From Flavobacteriaceae bacterium UBA3179 (GTDB lineage: Bacteria; Bacteroidota; Bacteroidia; Flavobacteriales; Flavobacteriaceae), in assembly GCA_002364245.1 (NCBI GenBank), contig DEXR01000022.1, positions 146,349-170,318 of the forward strand: 23,970 nucleotides of DNA, read 5' to 3'. The number at the start of each line of letters is the position of its first letter. The first letter of the stretch is position 1. The position numbers were made by a program, and so were the translations under genes. Shown piece after piece: positions 1 to 8,352 of the stretch. The notes beneath the pieces were generated by a model. The model searched no databases, was not told the DNA's origin, and worked only from the letters and a program-made list of their open reading frames with translations.

Positions 1-896
1 CATTTCCATAAAAAACCACCGGCCATCCATGGTTCTTGCCAAACCTCTTCAAAAAGGGCGGTCAGCAACGTGCCTTGGTTGTCGTGATTTATACTTTTCT
101 GCTCTCTGCCACTGTGCCAAGGCTCTTTTCCGGCAAAGTCTGTGTTTCTGTAACCGTATTCAGTAAACAGTATTTTTTTATTGTGTTTTTCTGAAACAGT
201 TTTCATTTCATTCTTCCACTTTTGCCATCCTTTTTTGGCTTCTTGTAAGGTTGGAGTTTTTACTTCTGAAATAGGGAAATAGGCATCTACACCAATAAAA
301 TCTAATTGATCCCAGAATGGAACCTTGGTATACTCATCCCAATTGGCGGCATAGGTCAGTTTGCCATTATAGATTTGTTTTATTTCAGAAATCAATTGAT
401 TCCAAAATGTTGGACGTTGCCTTATAAACTGTTCCAGTTCTGTGCCAATACATAAAATGGGCACATTGGTTTCTTCAGCAAGACGAGCAAAATCGAGTAT
501 AAAATTGCGGTATGAAGTTTCTAATATTTTCCAATCTTTTTCCGAAGACATAGCAAGATGCCCGGTAAACTCACCTTTTCTAATCCAAATTTGTGGCTTC
601 AGCATGACGTTAATATTATTTTGCTGTAGCTTGTTAATGTATTGTTTGGCACCTTTAATTGTCTCGCCATACCATTGTCGGTCTTTACTGTATAATAGTT
701 CAGGGTGGTCCAAACTTTCAATAAACCCAAAAGGCATTACCGCTGCATAATTAGCGTTTATTTGCAAAAGTGGAGCTGTGTGTTTAAGGGATACTGAATC
801 ACGAGATGCAACAAAGCTAATGCCATTAATTTTAGTGTCTTGCGCATGGCTGGCTACGACAATTAACAGAATTAGAACTAACAAGTAATTTTTCAT
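1..896 (-). CDS. Secreted GH113-like glycoside hydrolase (3' part beyond window edge)
   Basis: Open from an ATG at 896 to the left edge, giving 298 codons with no stop, so the C-terminus is missing. The first ~19 residues form a hydrophobic signal peptide ending in ASHAQ. The rest reads as a TIM-barrel clan GH-A hydrolase. GTELE (E153) fits the acid/base position and FTEYGYR (E246) the nucleophile. Aromatic-rich segments such as PQIWIRKGEF, WDQLDFIGVDAYFP and the final WMAGGFLWK fit GH113 beta-mannanase-like proteins. Known members of this group cleave beta-mannan or related glucans; the substrate here is inferred only. It follows the DUF547 gene on the same strand after 58 bp, so the two may be co-transcribed. 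Confidence is high for a secreted GH-A enzyme and moderate for GH113. Confidence 0.8.
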   Translation of the reverse strand, partial: MKNYLLVLILLIVVASHAQDTKINGISFVASRDSVSLKHTAPLLQINANYAAVMPFGFIESLDHPELLYSKDRQWYGETIKGAKQYINKLQQNNINVMLKPQIWIRKGEFTGHLAMSSEKDWKILETSYRNFILDFARLAEETNVPILCIGTELEQFIRQRPTFWNQLISEIKQIYNGKLTYAANWDEYTKVPFWDQLDFIGVDAYFPISEVKTPTLQEAKKGWQKWKNEMKTVSEKHNKKILFTEYGYRNTDFAGKEPWHSGREQKSINHDNQGTLLTALFEEVWQEPWMAGGFLWK

Positions 897-908
897 AGAG
901 TGATTGAC

Positions 909-956
909 AACTATTTCGAAACTGAAAATAGTTTAAAAAATTAGACCGGACTAATT
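909..956. other. Two adjacent hairpins between the DUF547 and GH113-like genes
   Basis: AACTATTT (909-916) and AAATAGTT (926-933) form a perfect 8-bp inverted repeat with a 9-nt loop. AATTAG (939-944) and CTAATT (951-956) form a second 6-bp one that overlaps the DUF547 stop codon. No U-run follows on the minus strand, so these look more like mRNA processing or stability elements than an intrinsic terminator. Confidence 0.3.
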
Positions 957-1674
957 ACTTTTGGTTTAATTGCCAATTGTAAGGATAATAAGAGACTTTA
1001 TAATTGGAAGGAATTTTTTCTTTTCGGAAGCGGTTTAAAAAGTCAATTTCTGTTTGTCCATTCTTCACAAAATCCTCTTTATACCATTTAAAAATTTCAG
1101 AAATAGCGACTTCATTTTCTGAAACTTTAATGAATGAAGGATTGTTTAAAGCTTTTACAGTTTGTTCTTGCAATTGTTCTTCTAGAATTGAAGCCTTATA
1201 GGCTTCGGCAATAATTGGCGGGCATCCTTTTGCACCACAGACCAACACAAAATGAAAGCGCGGTTCGTCAAAATTAGCGCGAAGCTTCTTGTTTTCAATC
1301 TCGTTTAAGGTTAGCGATGTTCCGCCTAGGTTGTATTTTATCCTATCAAAAAAACCGTCTTTATCTAATGGTGATTCAATAGGGTAATTGTCAATTATTC
1401 CTTTTATCACCGCAAGATTGTATGCATTAATCCAAAAAACTTGATAGTTTTTTTCTTCAGAAGTAGAAACAGAAATCTTTGCAGCTTGATTCAGTAAGCG
1501 ATTTAATTTTTCAGGATTTTTTTCAATGCTTTTATAATCAACTTTTCCGTTGGAAACATAGGTTTTAAAAAACATATCAGCTTCATTGAAGAAGGTTTTT
1601 GTCGATTGTGAAAACCCAGTTGATGTATTGAAAAACAGTATAGTTGCAAAAAGGAATATAAAATGTTTCATCAT
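955..1674 (-). CDS. Secreted DUF547 domain protein
   Basis: 239 residues. An N-terminal signal peptide (about residues 1-23, ending GFSQ) is followed by a single DUF547 domain. Recognisable signatures are FWINAYNLAVIKGI (about residues 80-93), GGTSLTLNEIE, and FVLVCGAKGCPPI with the paired Cys and CPP typical of the family. DUF547 proteins are common secreted or periplasmic proteins in Bacteroidota and have no established biochemical activity; the domain may be related to transglutaminase or papain-like folds, but I cannot show a catalytic triad. The start is MMK at 1674; the second ATG three bases on is equally possible. It lies divergent from the FAD oxidoreductase gene (145-bp gap) and upstream of the GH113-like gene. 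Confidence 0.88.
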   Translation of the reverse strand: MMKHFIFLFATILFFNTSTGFSQSTKTFFNEADMFFKTYVSNGKVDYKSIEKNPEKLNRLLNQAAKISVSTSEEKNYQVFWINAYNLAVIKGIIDNYPIESPLDKDGFFDRIKYNLGGTSLTLNEIENKKLRANFDEPRFHFVLVCGAKGCPPIIAEAYKASILEEQLQEQTVKALNNPSFIKVSENEVAISEIFKWYKEDFVKNGQTEIDFLNRFRKEKIPSNYKVSYYPYNWQLNQK

Positions 1675-1778
1675 AATAATTTACGCATTCTAAGTCGTCT
1701 TGGTTTCAGTAAAACTTACAAATAGCACAAGTTAATTTGTCCCTTATTTTAATTTGTAATCTGTTTTGCATGTAATTG

Positions 1779-1794
1779 CGTACATTTAAGTACG
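1779..1794. promoter_or_regulatory. Palindrome over a possible promoter of the oxidoreductase operon
   Basis: CGTAC-ATTTAA-GTACG is a perfect 5-bp inverted repeat with a 6-bp spacer, 25 bp upstream of the start at 1820. It overlaps TACATTTA (1781-1788), one base off the Bacteroidota -7 consensus TAnnTTTG. This arrangement fits an operator overlapping a promoter, but no well-spaced -33 TTG is visible and the regulator is unknown. Confidence 0.3.
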
Positions 1795-1819
1795 ACATAA
1801 AAGCAATACTTCTCTTTCT

Positions 1820-3127
1820 ATGGAACATATCGTTATTATTGGAAATGGCATTGCAGGCGTTACGGCGGCTCGACATATCCGAAAAAAATCCGATAAAAAA
1901 ATCACACTTATTTCTGCTGAAGCAGACCATTTCTTTTCCCGTACTGCTCTTATGTATGTGTATATGGGGCATATGCGTTGGTGGGATATTGAACCGTATG
2001 AAGATTACTTTTGGAAAAAAAACGATTTAAACCTTAAAAATGCATACGTTTCAACAGTAGATACAGATGCTAAAACACTTCATTTTGCTGAAGGAGGTAC
2101 TATGCATTACGATAAATTGATTATTGCTTCTGGTTCTACTACCAATACATTTGGGTGGGAAGGGCTCGATTTAAACGGTGTGCAAGGTTTAGTGACCAAG
2201 CAAGACTTAGAAAAATTAGAAAAAAACGCACCCAATAAAAAAGAGTGCCCCAATGCGGTTATAGTAGGCGGCGGATTAATAGGTGTAGAAATGGCTGAAA
2301 TGCTTCGCACCCGGGGAATTGAAGTGACTATGTTGGTTCGCGAAGATGCTTTTTGGACTAGTGCTTTACCAAAACCTGAAGCCGAAATGCTATCACGCCA
2401 CATTCAATCGCACGGTGTTGATATTCATCACGAAACTAATCTCGATAAAATTTTAGGTGATGAAAACGGAAATGTTCGTGCTGTGGTTATAAAAGAAACT
2501 GGTGAAGAAATTCCATGCAAGGTCGTTGGAATTACCACGGGTGTAAAACCGAATATCACATTTTTGAAAGATTCAGGGATTGAAACCGATAAAGGTGTTT
2601 TAGTTAACCGGAAACTGGAAACCAGTGTAAAAGACGTCTATGCAATTGGCGATTGTGCTCAACAACGTGAACCAATTGGAAACCGCCCACTAGTTGAAGC
2701 CGTTTGGTACACAGGTCGGATTATGGGGGAAACACTAGCGCAGACCATCTGTGACAATCCTTGGGAGTATAACCCTGGAAACTGGTTTAACAGTGCCAAA
2801 TTTTTCGATATAGAATATCAAACCTACGGTTGGGTGCAGCCCAAACGAAGAAGAAAGGATTCTGAAGCGCAATTTCATTGGAAGTGTAAGAGCGATCTTA
2901 GGTGTATCACCGTTTCTTACCATAGAGAAAGCAAACAGTTTTTGGGAATAAACACCTTTGGAATACGAATGCGTCACGAAGTTTTTGACCGTTGGCTTAA
3001 TGAAAAGAGAGACGTCGATTATGTGATAAAGCATTTAAAACAAGCCAATTTTGATCCTGAATTTTATAGAAAATATGAAAAAGAAATTCTTTCAGCTTAT
3101 AAAAATCAACAACCTGTAACCGCATAA
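1820..3127 (+). CDS. FAD/NAD(P)-dependent oxidoreductase
   Basis: 435 residues, a cytoplasmic flavoprotein of the pyridine nucleotide-disulphide oxidoreductase superfamily. The FAD-binding Rossmann motif is GNGIAG (residues 8-13), the NAD(P)-binding motif GGGLIG (150-155), and the second FAD contact VYAIGDC (273-279). The N-terminal half resembles the flavin domain of NirB-type nitrite reductases and rubredoxin/ferredoxin reductases. No CxxxxC redox disulphide is seen, so it is not a glutathione-reductase-type enzyme. Residues ~320-435 are a family-specific C-terminal extension rich in aromatic and basic residues. It ends 4 bp before the [4Fe-4S] membrane protein gene, strongly suggesting one operon and electron transfer between the two. 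The electron donor and acceptor are not determined by the sequence. Confidence 0.85.
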   Translation: MEHIVIIGNGIAGVTAARHIRKKSDKKITLISAEADHFFSRTALMYVYMGHMRWWDIEPYEDYFWKKNDLNLKNAYVSTVDTDAKTLHFAEGGTMHYDKLIIASGSTTNTFGWEGLDLNGVQGLVTKQDLEKLEKNAPNKKECPNAVIVGGGLIGVEMAEMLRTRGIEVTMLVREDAFWTSALPKPEAEMLSRHIQSHGVDIHHETNLDKILGDENGNVRAVVIKETGEEIPCKVVGITTGVKPNITFLKDSGIETDKGVLVNRKLETSVKDVYAIGDCAQQREPIGNRPLVEAVWYTGRIMGETLAQTICDNPWEYNPGNWFNSAKFFDIEYQTYGWVQPKRRRKDSEAQFHWKCKSDLRCITVSYHRESKQFLGINTFGIRMRHEVFDRWLNEKRDVDYVIKHLKQANFDPEFYRKYEKEILSAYKNQQPVTA

Positions 3128-3131
3128 CCTT

Positions 3132-5033
3132 ATGAGTACTTTTCAACGTAATATGAGCCTAACAGGCGAACCACCAAAAACAATTAATACCCAACAAAAA
3201 ATAGCAAGCTTTATAGGTTTAGCTGGTCTGTTAGTGTTATTTGTAGCATTATTTAATGTCAATTTTCCGAATAAAACGTTGTGGTTGAGTGTTTCATTAT
3301 TGTCTATGGCAGTAGGTACTATATGGTTTTCTAGAGCAGAATACTTAAGTAAACACGAAGGGATAAGCAATAATGGTGTATACTTTAAATCATTATCATC
3401 ACGTGGTTTTTGGGGTTGGATATTAGGTATGACATTAACCTTGTTTTATGTGGCGTTGTATTGGTTTCCGCAGTATCTAGGTTTGGTTAAAGACGGTGAT
3501 AACACAGGAGTGATTTCGTTATTCGATCCTTTGAGTAAATTTCTAAGTGGCAATCCGGCCAGTCAATGGTTTTTATACGGAACGCTTTATACCTTGGCGA
3601 TTTTAGCCTTCGGAATAAAGTTTATCTGGAAATACCGTCATAACCGATATGAAGTTATTAGAACCTTTTCGGTGATGTTCTTTCAGTTGAGTTTTGCATT
3701 TATTATTCCTGAAATTTTAGTTCGCCTTAATCAACCGTATTACGATTTTAAAAATATTTGGCCGCTTAACTATGAGCTTTTTGCTGGTTATAAGATAGAT
3801 GAATTTTTAAGTGCTGGCGATGTTGGGTTGATTATGATCATCTTCGGAATCCTTTCCATTTTTGTAATCACACCTATTTTAACCTATAAATACGGAAAAC
3901 GATGGTATTGCTCATGGGTATGTGGTTGTGGCGGTTTGGCCGAAACTGCTGGAGACCCTTTTCGTCATTTATCAGACAAACGCATGGTCGCCTGGAAGGT
4001 GGAACGCTGGGTAGTTCACAGTGTAGTGGTATTTGTTACGGTAATGACTACAGCGGTTGTGTTTAGTTATTTACAGGGGAACGAATCACAATCTATAAGT
4101 GAATGGAGCGGACTGGAAAACAAAACCGTTTTTATGAGTGATCCAGATGGAAAACCCATTAGCGAACGTATTTTGGCGGCTCAAAAAGCCAAAGCAAGTC
4201 AAGTGGTTTTTATCAATAAAGCCGATTCAAAAAAAGCACCAGTTTTAGAAACCACTGAAGGAATTAACATTCCTTTTCATGTTATTTCTGAAACTGAAAA
4301 TGAAATTGCCCTTACCCGATTGAAAAACGGAATGAGCGCTTCGTTATTAGTGGATTCTGCTTCCAAAGAATACATAACAATCAATGATGGAGTAGAAACG
4401 TCTTTTTTCGATAACCTATGGATTTCAAAAGAATTTTTCATTTGGTTTGTCATCGGGTTGCTAACCTTGGTTTTTGGCGGTGTTATGCTTTTTAGAAGAG
4501 AACAATTAGCAAAAGATGCTAAATATGGTGCTATTGGATATTTTGTAGTGGTAACATCTATTTTATTGTTCACGTATTTCAGTACACCAGGAAAACTATT
4601 TTTCTTTAATGCGTATGAATTGCGCCAAAGCTATGGGTTTTTAATTGGCGCCATGTTTAGCGGTGTTATTGGCGTTGGCTTTTATCCTATCTTCGGAAGC
4701 CGTGTTTGGTGTCGCTTCGGCTGCCCAATGGCTGCGATTTTAGGCTTTCAGCAACGTTTATTTTCACGTTTTAGAATTACCACAAATGGCGGGCAATGTA
4801 TCTCTTGCGGAAACTGTTCTACCTATTGCGAAATGGGAATCGATGTAAAAGCCTACGCTCAAAAAGGTGAAAACATTGTGCGAAGCTCGTGTGTGGGCTG
4901 CGGAATTTGTTCTGCAGTATGTCCACGTGGTGTTTTAAAACTGGAAGACGGTCCACGAAAAGGCCGTATTGAAGGTAATGAAGTACTGTTAGGGAACGAT
5001 GTCGATTTAATGGAATATGTAAATGAGAAATAG
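3132..5033 (+). CDS. Polytopic membrane protein with two C-terminal [4Fe-4S] clusters (NosR/NapH/CcoG-like)
   Basis: 633 residues. Several membrane segments are seen, near residues 27-45, 50-66, 95-112, 148-166, 178-197, 230-250, 295-313, 434-454, 468-483 and 502-520. Cys motifs of the NosR/NapH type follow: WYCSWVCGCGG (C260, C264, C266) and WCRFGCP (C527, C531), each just after a helix. At the C-terminus are two ferredoxin-type sets: CISCGNCSTYC (556, 559, 562, 566) and CVGCGICSAVCP (587, 590, 593, 597). A ~110-residue soluble insert (about 315-425) lies between the two membrane halves, probably outside the cytoplasmic face. The family moves electrons between quinol or flavin carriers and partner enzymes. 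The flavoprotein gene just upstream is the obvious partner; the physiological reaction is unknown. There is no nos, nap or cco gene in the window. Confidence 0.85.
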   Translation: MSTFQRNMSLTGEPPKTINTQQKIASFIGLAGLLVLFVALFNVNFPNKTLWLSVSLLSMAVGTIWFSRAEYLSKHEGISNNGVYFKSLSSRGFWGWILGMTLTLFYVALYWFPQYLGLVKDGDNTGVISLFDPLSKFLSGNPASQWFLYGTLYTLAILAFGIKFIWKYRHNRYEVIRTFSVMFFQLSFAFIIPEILVRLNQPYYDFKNIWPLNYELFAGYKIDEFLSAGDVGLIMIIFGILSIFVITPILTYKYGKRWYCSWVCGCGGLAETAGDPFRHLSDKRMVAWKVERWVVHSVVVFVTVMTTAVVFSYLQGNESQSISEWSGLENKTVFMSDPDGKPISERILAAQKAKASQVVFINKADSKKAPVLETTEGINIPFHVISETENEIALTRLKNGMSASLLVDSASKEYITINDGVETSFFDNLWISKEFFIWFVIGLLTLVFGGVMLFRREQLAKDAKYGAIGYFVVVTSILLFTYFSTPGKLFFFNAYELRQSYGFLIGAMFSGVIGVGFYPIFGSRVWCRFGCPMAAILGFQQRLFSRFRITTNGGQCISCGNCSTYCEMGIDVKAYAQKGENIVRSSCVGCGICSAVCPRGVLKLEDGPRKGRIEGNEVLLGNDVDLMEYVNEK

Positions 5034-5101
5034 TGTTCATTACACAGTATGGTTTGTATAACTGTTAAATTTACTCATCTTCGCAACTTCAAAAAACAGC
5101 A

Positions 5102-5797
5102 ATGCCTCCAATTATAAAAGTTATTATTCCGGCCTTTAACGAAGCCGATTCTATTGCCAAGGTGATTGGTGATATTCCTAAAGAAGTTTCAGAAATCATT
5201 GTGGTTAGTAATAACTCTACAGATGAAACTGAAACGGTTGCAAAAAAAGCCAGCGCCACCGTTCTTTCCGAAGAAAAAAGAGGATATGGTCACGCTTGCT
5301 TGAAAGGAATGGACCACATAGCCCGACAAAACCCTAAACCTGATATTGTTGTTTTTTTGGACGGCGACTATAGTGACTATCCGGAAGAGCTTTCAAAAAT
5401 TGTTGCACCTATTATTGAAGAAAATATCGATTTTGTAATCGGGGCACGCGTAAAAGAATTAAGGGAAGATGGTTCTATGACATTTCCGCAGAAGTTTGGA
5501 AATTGGTTAGCAACTTCGTTAATGCGGCTTTTCTTTAATTCAAAATTTACAGATTTAGGGCCGTTTCGCGCTATAAAGTATGAAAAGTTGATAGCGCTAC
5601 ACATGGAAGATAAGACCTATGGATGGACCGTAGAGATGCAGTTAAAGGCTTTAAAACGAAACTATTCCTATAGAGAGATACCCGTGAAATATAGAAATAG
5701 AATAGGAGTGTCAAAAGTTTCAGGAACCGTAAAAGGTGCTATCTTTGCCGGCGTAAAAATCCTAAGTTGGATCTTTAAATATAGTTTTAAAAAATGA
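5102..5797 (+). CDS. GT2 glycosyltransferase, dolichyl/polyprenyl-phosphate mannose synthase-like
   Basis: 231 residues, a single GT-A domain of family GT2. The N-terminus VIIPAFNEADSI binds the nucleotide sugar, and FLDGDYSDYPEEL carries the DGD metal-binding triad (residues 87-89). No C-terminal membrane pair is evident, although the last ~20 residues (ILSWIFKYSFKK) are amphipathic or membrane-associating. The relatives transfer mannose or glucose from GDP- or UDP-sugar to a polyprenyl phosphate on the cytoplasmic face of the inner membrane. Its stop overlaps the next gene's start by 4 bp (ATGA), so translation is coupled to the membrane GT2. A 68-bp gap separates it from the iron-sulfur gene upstream. 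Sugar specificity is not readable. Confidence 0.85.
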   Translation: MPPIIKVIIPAFNEADSIAKVIGDIPKEVSEIIVVSNNSTDETETVAKKASATVLSEEKRGYGHACLKGMDHIARQNPKPDIVVFLDGDYSDYPEELSKIVAPIIEENIDFVIGARVKELREDGSMTFPQKFGNWLATSLMRLFFNSKFTDLGPFRAIKYEKLIALHMEDKTYGWTVEMQLKALKRNYSYREIPVKYRNRIGVSKVSGTVKGAIFAGVKILSWIFKYSFKK

Positions 5798-7284
5798 TAT
5801 TCGAAATAAGCATTGTTGTCATCTATTCCATAGCATTACTGCTTATCTTTTTATATGCCCTTGCGCAGTTAAACTTATTTGTAAACTACTTAAAAGCCAA
5901 GAAGAAAAAAGATACCGATCCTGTTTTCGACTTTTCCAATGCTGAAGAAATTCCGTTTGTAACCATTCAATTGCCCGTGTATAACGAGCTGTATGTTATG
6001 GAGCGGTTACTGAACAATATTGCCGAATTGGAATACCCAAAAGACAAGTTAGAAATACAAGTGTTAGACGACTCTACCGATGAGTCTTTTCAAGCCACAG
6101 CCGCACATATAAAAAAGTTACAGGCTTCTGGCTTGGATATCAAACAGATGAGTAGGGAAGTTCGCTCTGGGTTTAAAGCAGGAGCATTAAAGGAAGGGTT
6201 AAAGACCGCCAAAGGGGAGTTTATTGCCATTTTTGATGCCGATTTCCTTCCGAAGAAAGATTGGTTAAAAAAAACAGTTCCTTATTTTAAAGATGAAAAA
6301 ATTGGTGTGGTACAAACCCGTTGGGGACATATTAATAGAGATTATTCCTTATTAACTAAAATACAAGCTTTTGCACTTGATTTCCACTTTGTTTTGGAAC
6401 AAGTAGGGCGTAATTTTGGAAACCATTTCATCAATTTTAACGGGACCGCTGGTGTTTGGCGCAAAACGTGTATTATCGATGCGGGAAATTGGGAAGGCGA
6501 TACTTTAACCGAAGATTTAGACCTAAGTTACCGTGCACAGTTAAAAAAGTGGAAGTTTAAATACTTGGAAGATGTAGAAACTCCAGCCGAGCTTCCTGTG
6601 GCAATCAGCGCTGCAAAATCGCAACAATTTAGATGGAACAAAGGCGCTGCAGAAAATTTTCAGAAACTATACTTTAGGCTATTAAAGGATCCTACAGTTT
6701 CATGGAAAACAAAGTTTCATAGTTTCTTCCATTTGTTAAACAGTAGTATGTTTTTATTAATATTGACTGTGGCCATTTTAAGTGTGCCTATGTTATATAT
6801 TAAAGCCGCAAACCCTGAATGGGCAGTTGTATTTTATGTGTTGGCAGGGTTTGCCTTTAGTACCGTTATCTTTTTTATGTGTTATTGGCTCACGTATTCA
6901 AAAATTCATGGCGGCGGATTTAAAAACTTCCTGAGATATATTGGGATGTTCTTTACATTCTTTTCGGTGGCGATGGGTTTTTCAGTGCATAATTCCCTTG
7001 CTGTGTTGGAAGGTCATTTTGGAAAGAAAAGTGACTTTATAAGAACTCCAAAATTTAATATTTCCACATTGAAGGAAAGTTGGAAAGGCAATAAATATTT
7101 AACTAAAAACTTTTCAGCAAATACTATTATTGAAGGCATTTTAATGCTCTATTTTGCTTTTGGAATGTACAGTGCTTTTGTGGTAGGAAAAGAAGACGGT
7201 GATTTTGGTCTTTTTCCGTTTCACTTGATGCTTTTTGTGGGCTTTGGCTTTGTGTTTTTTAAAAGCTTGTTGAGTAGGGCTTAA
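5794..7284 (+). CDS. Membrane GT2 glycosyltransferase, cellulose synthase-like (processive type)
   Basis: 496 residues. An N-terminal helix (about 5-28) precedes a cytoplasmic GT-A domain with the full processive GT2 signature: D92/D93 in VLDDSTDE, DAD at 148-150, TED at 239-241 and QQFRW (277-281, the QxxRW motif). Four or more membrane helices follow (about 312-335, 343-366, 377-400 and 455-493). This layout fits bacterial cellulose synthase/glucomannan synthase-like or ceramide-glucosyltransferase-like enzymes that both polymerise or transfer sugar and span the membrane. There is no PilZ domain and no bcsB/bcsC-like neighbour, so classical cellulose synthesis is unlikely. The start codon overlaps the preceding GT2 stop (ATGA). 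The gene ends 1 bp before the convergent AraC gene. Confidence 0.87.
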   Translation: MIFEISIVVIYSIALLLIFLYALAQLNLFVNYLKAKKKKDTDPVFDFSNAEEIPFVTIQLPVYNELYVMERLLNNIAELEYPKDKLEIQVLDDSTDESFQATAAHIKKLQASGLDIKQMSREVRSGFKAGALKEGLKTAKGEFIAIFDADFLPKKDWLKKTVPYFKDEKIGVVQTRWGHINRDYSLLTKIQAFALDFHFVLEQVGRNFGNHFINFNGTAGVWRKTCIIDAGNWEGDTLTEDLDLSYRAQLKKWKFKYLEDVETPAELPVAISAAKSQQFRWNKGAAENFQKLYFRLLKDPTVSWKTKFHSFFHLLNSSMFLLILTVAILSVPMLYIKAANPEWAVVFYVLAGFAFSTVIFFMCYWLTYSKIHGGGFKNFLRYIGMFFTFFSVAMGFSVHNSLAVLEGHFGKKSDFIRTPKFNISTLKESWKGNKYLTKNFSANTIIEGILMLYFAFGMYSAFVVGKEDGDFGLFPFHLMLFVGFGFVFFKSLLSRA

Positions 7285-7285
7285 T

Positions 7286-8209
7286 TTAGTGAATAGAAAG
7301 TCGAAACTGCTGCGGGGTCATCAGCTCTAATTTTTTAAACTGCCGGTTAAAATAACTCACATTATTAAATCCAGATTTAAAAGCAATTTCTGAAATAAGC
7401 ATAGTCTTATTTTTTTTCATTAACCTTTTTGCAAACTTTATCTTTTCTGAATTCATAAAATCTATTGGCGAAACGCCTAAAGTATTTTTGAACTTTTTGT
7501 GAAAATTAGACGTACTCATATATGCCTTTTCGGCTAAGGTGTCCACGCTAATATTTTTGTTGGTTAAGTTATCCTTGATGTATTTTACTACAGAGCCAAT
7601 ACGCGTGTCACTAAAAATTTCTAAGTGGTCATTTAAAATACTGAATTTGGCTTTTGTTTGAAGCAGACGGACAATCAGCTCTTGAATCATTAAATCTAGC
7701 AACACATCTTTAGATGAAGAATTTTCAGTAAATGTATTCACCAATCTATCAATAAGGTAATTTACTTCAGTTTGATTGGTTAGGTGAGAAGCGATACCTT
7801 CTTCCAGGTTCCAGTTGTTGTTTTCGTTTTCAATTTCAACTTGTTGGTTAAACTTTAAGGCAACTTCATTTATTTTTTCAGGGTCAATCCCGAGTGCTAA
7901 ACACTGTGTAGGACTGCTTTTAGTAGCAATGGGAAAGTCAATAATCATTTCCTTATTAGCCGGCATAACCACTGACTCGCCGGGAAGAAAGTCGAATTCA
8001 GGAATATCACTAAGGTGCATTATTTTTTTCCCTGTAAGCATACTGGCAATAACAGGAAAATCGAACGTAAGTGAAACACGTTCTGCTACTTTGTGTGTTT
8101 CAAAAATATTTAATTCAGAATATTCGGCATTATAAGTTGTTCTGTTTTCAACCAAGGTGAAAATTTTCCGACTCTCTTTATGTCTTGCTAAGGAATGATT
8201 CATAATCAA
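7286..8209 (-). CDS. AraC-family transcriptional regulator of the aldehyde dehydrogenase module
   Basis: 307 residues. The C-terminal ~100 residues (about 205-305) form the double helix-turn-helix of AraC/XylS. The first HTH is ISVDTLAEKAYMSTSNFHKKF and the second ISEIAFKSGFNNVSYFNRQF, followed by the typical MTPQQFR. The N-terminal ~180 residues resemble the AraC_N-type cupin-like sensing domain found next to aldehyde dehydrogenase genes. It is divergent from the ALDH gene across a 143-bp AT-rich gap. By position it probably controls the ALDH-DUF779 operon in response to an aldehyde or alcohol; the ligand is unknown. Starts at 8209 or 8203 (MIM) are both possible. Confidence 0.88.
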   Translation of the reverse strand: MIMNHSLARHKESRKIFTLVENRTTYNAEYSELNIFETHKVAERVSLTFDFPVIASMLTGKKIMHLSDIPEFDFLPGESVVMPANKEMIIDFPIATKSSPTQCLALGIDPEKINEVALKFNQQVEIENENNNWNLEEGIASHLTNQTEVNYLIDRLVNTFTENSSSKDVLLDLMIQELIVRLLQTKAKFSILNDHLEIFSDTRIGSVVKYIKDNLTNKNISVDTLAEKAYMSTSNFHKKFKNTLGVSPIDFMNSEKIKFAKRLMKKNKTMLISEIAFKSGFNNVSYFNRQFKKLELMTPQQFRLSIH

Positions 8210-8268
8210 TATTACACAAAAATATCAGTAAAAATCTTAAAAAATAGAAATGTGTTAGCCTTCAATAG

Positions 8269-8307
8269 AATTGTTCAATTAACTGATAATATAATAAAAT
8301 ATCTTTA
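8269..8307. promoter_or_regulatory. Candidate operator and weak -7 box in the AraC/ALDH divergent region
   Basis: AATTG-TT-CAATT (8269-8280) is a perfect short inverted repeat in the centre of the AraC-ALDH intergenic region. Downstream, TATCTTTA (8300-8307) is one base off TAnnTTTG in the ALDH direction. The TTG inside the palindrome lies 26 bp upstream of it, longer than the usual 17-23. AraC proteins more often bind direct repeats, so this is tentative. Confidence 0.25.
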
Positions 8308-8352
8308 TTAAAATTAAGTAATTCATAAAATAATATCTAAAAATTTATCATT

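Noticed and set aside
442..750. Plus-strand open frame opposite the GH113-like gene
   Set aside because: The minus-strand frame has a signal peptide and both catalytic motifs; the opposite frame has no recognisable domain. The same applies to other antisense frames, for example 2107-2403, 7815-8135 and 20017-20307.
5794..7284. Cellulose synthase (bcsA)
   Set aside because: It has the processive GT2 motifs but no PilZ domain, is shorter than BcsA and has no bcsB/C/Z neighbour.
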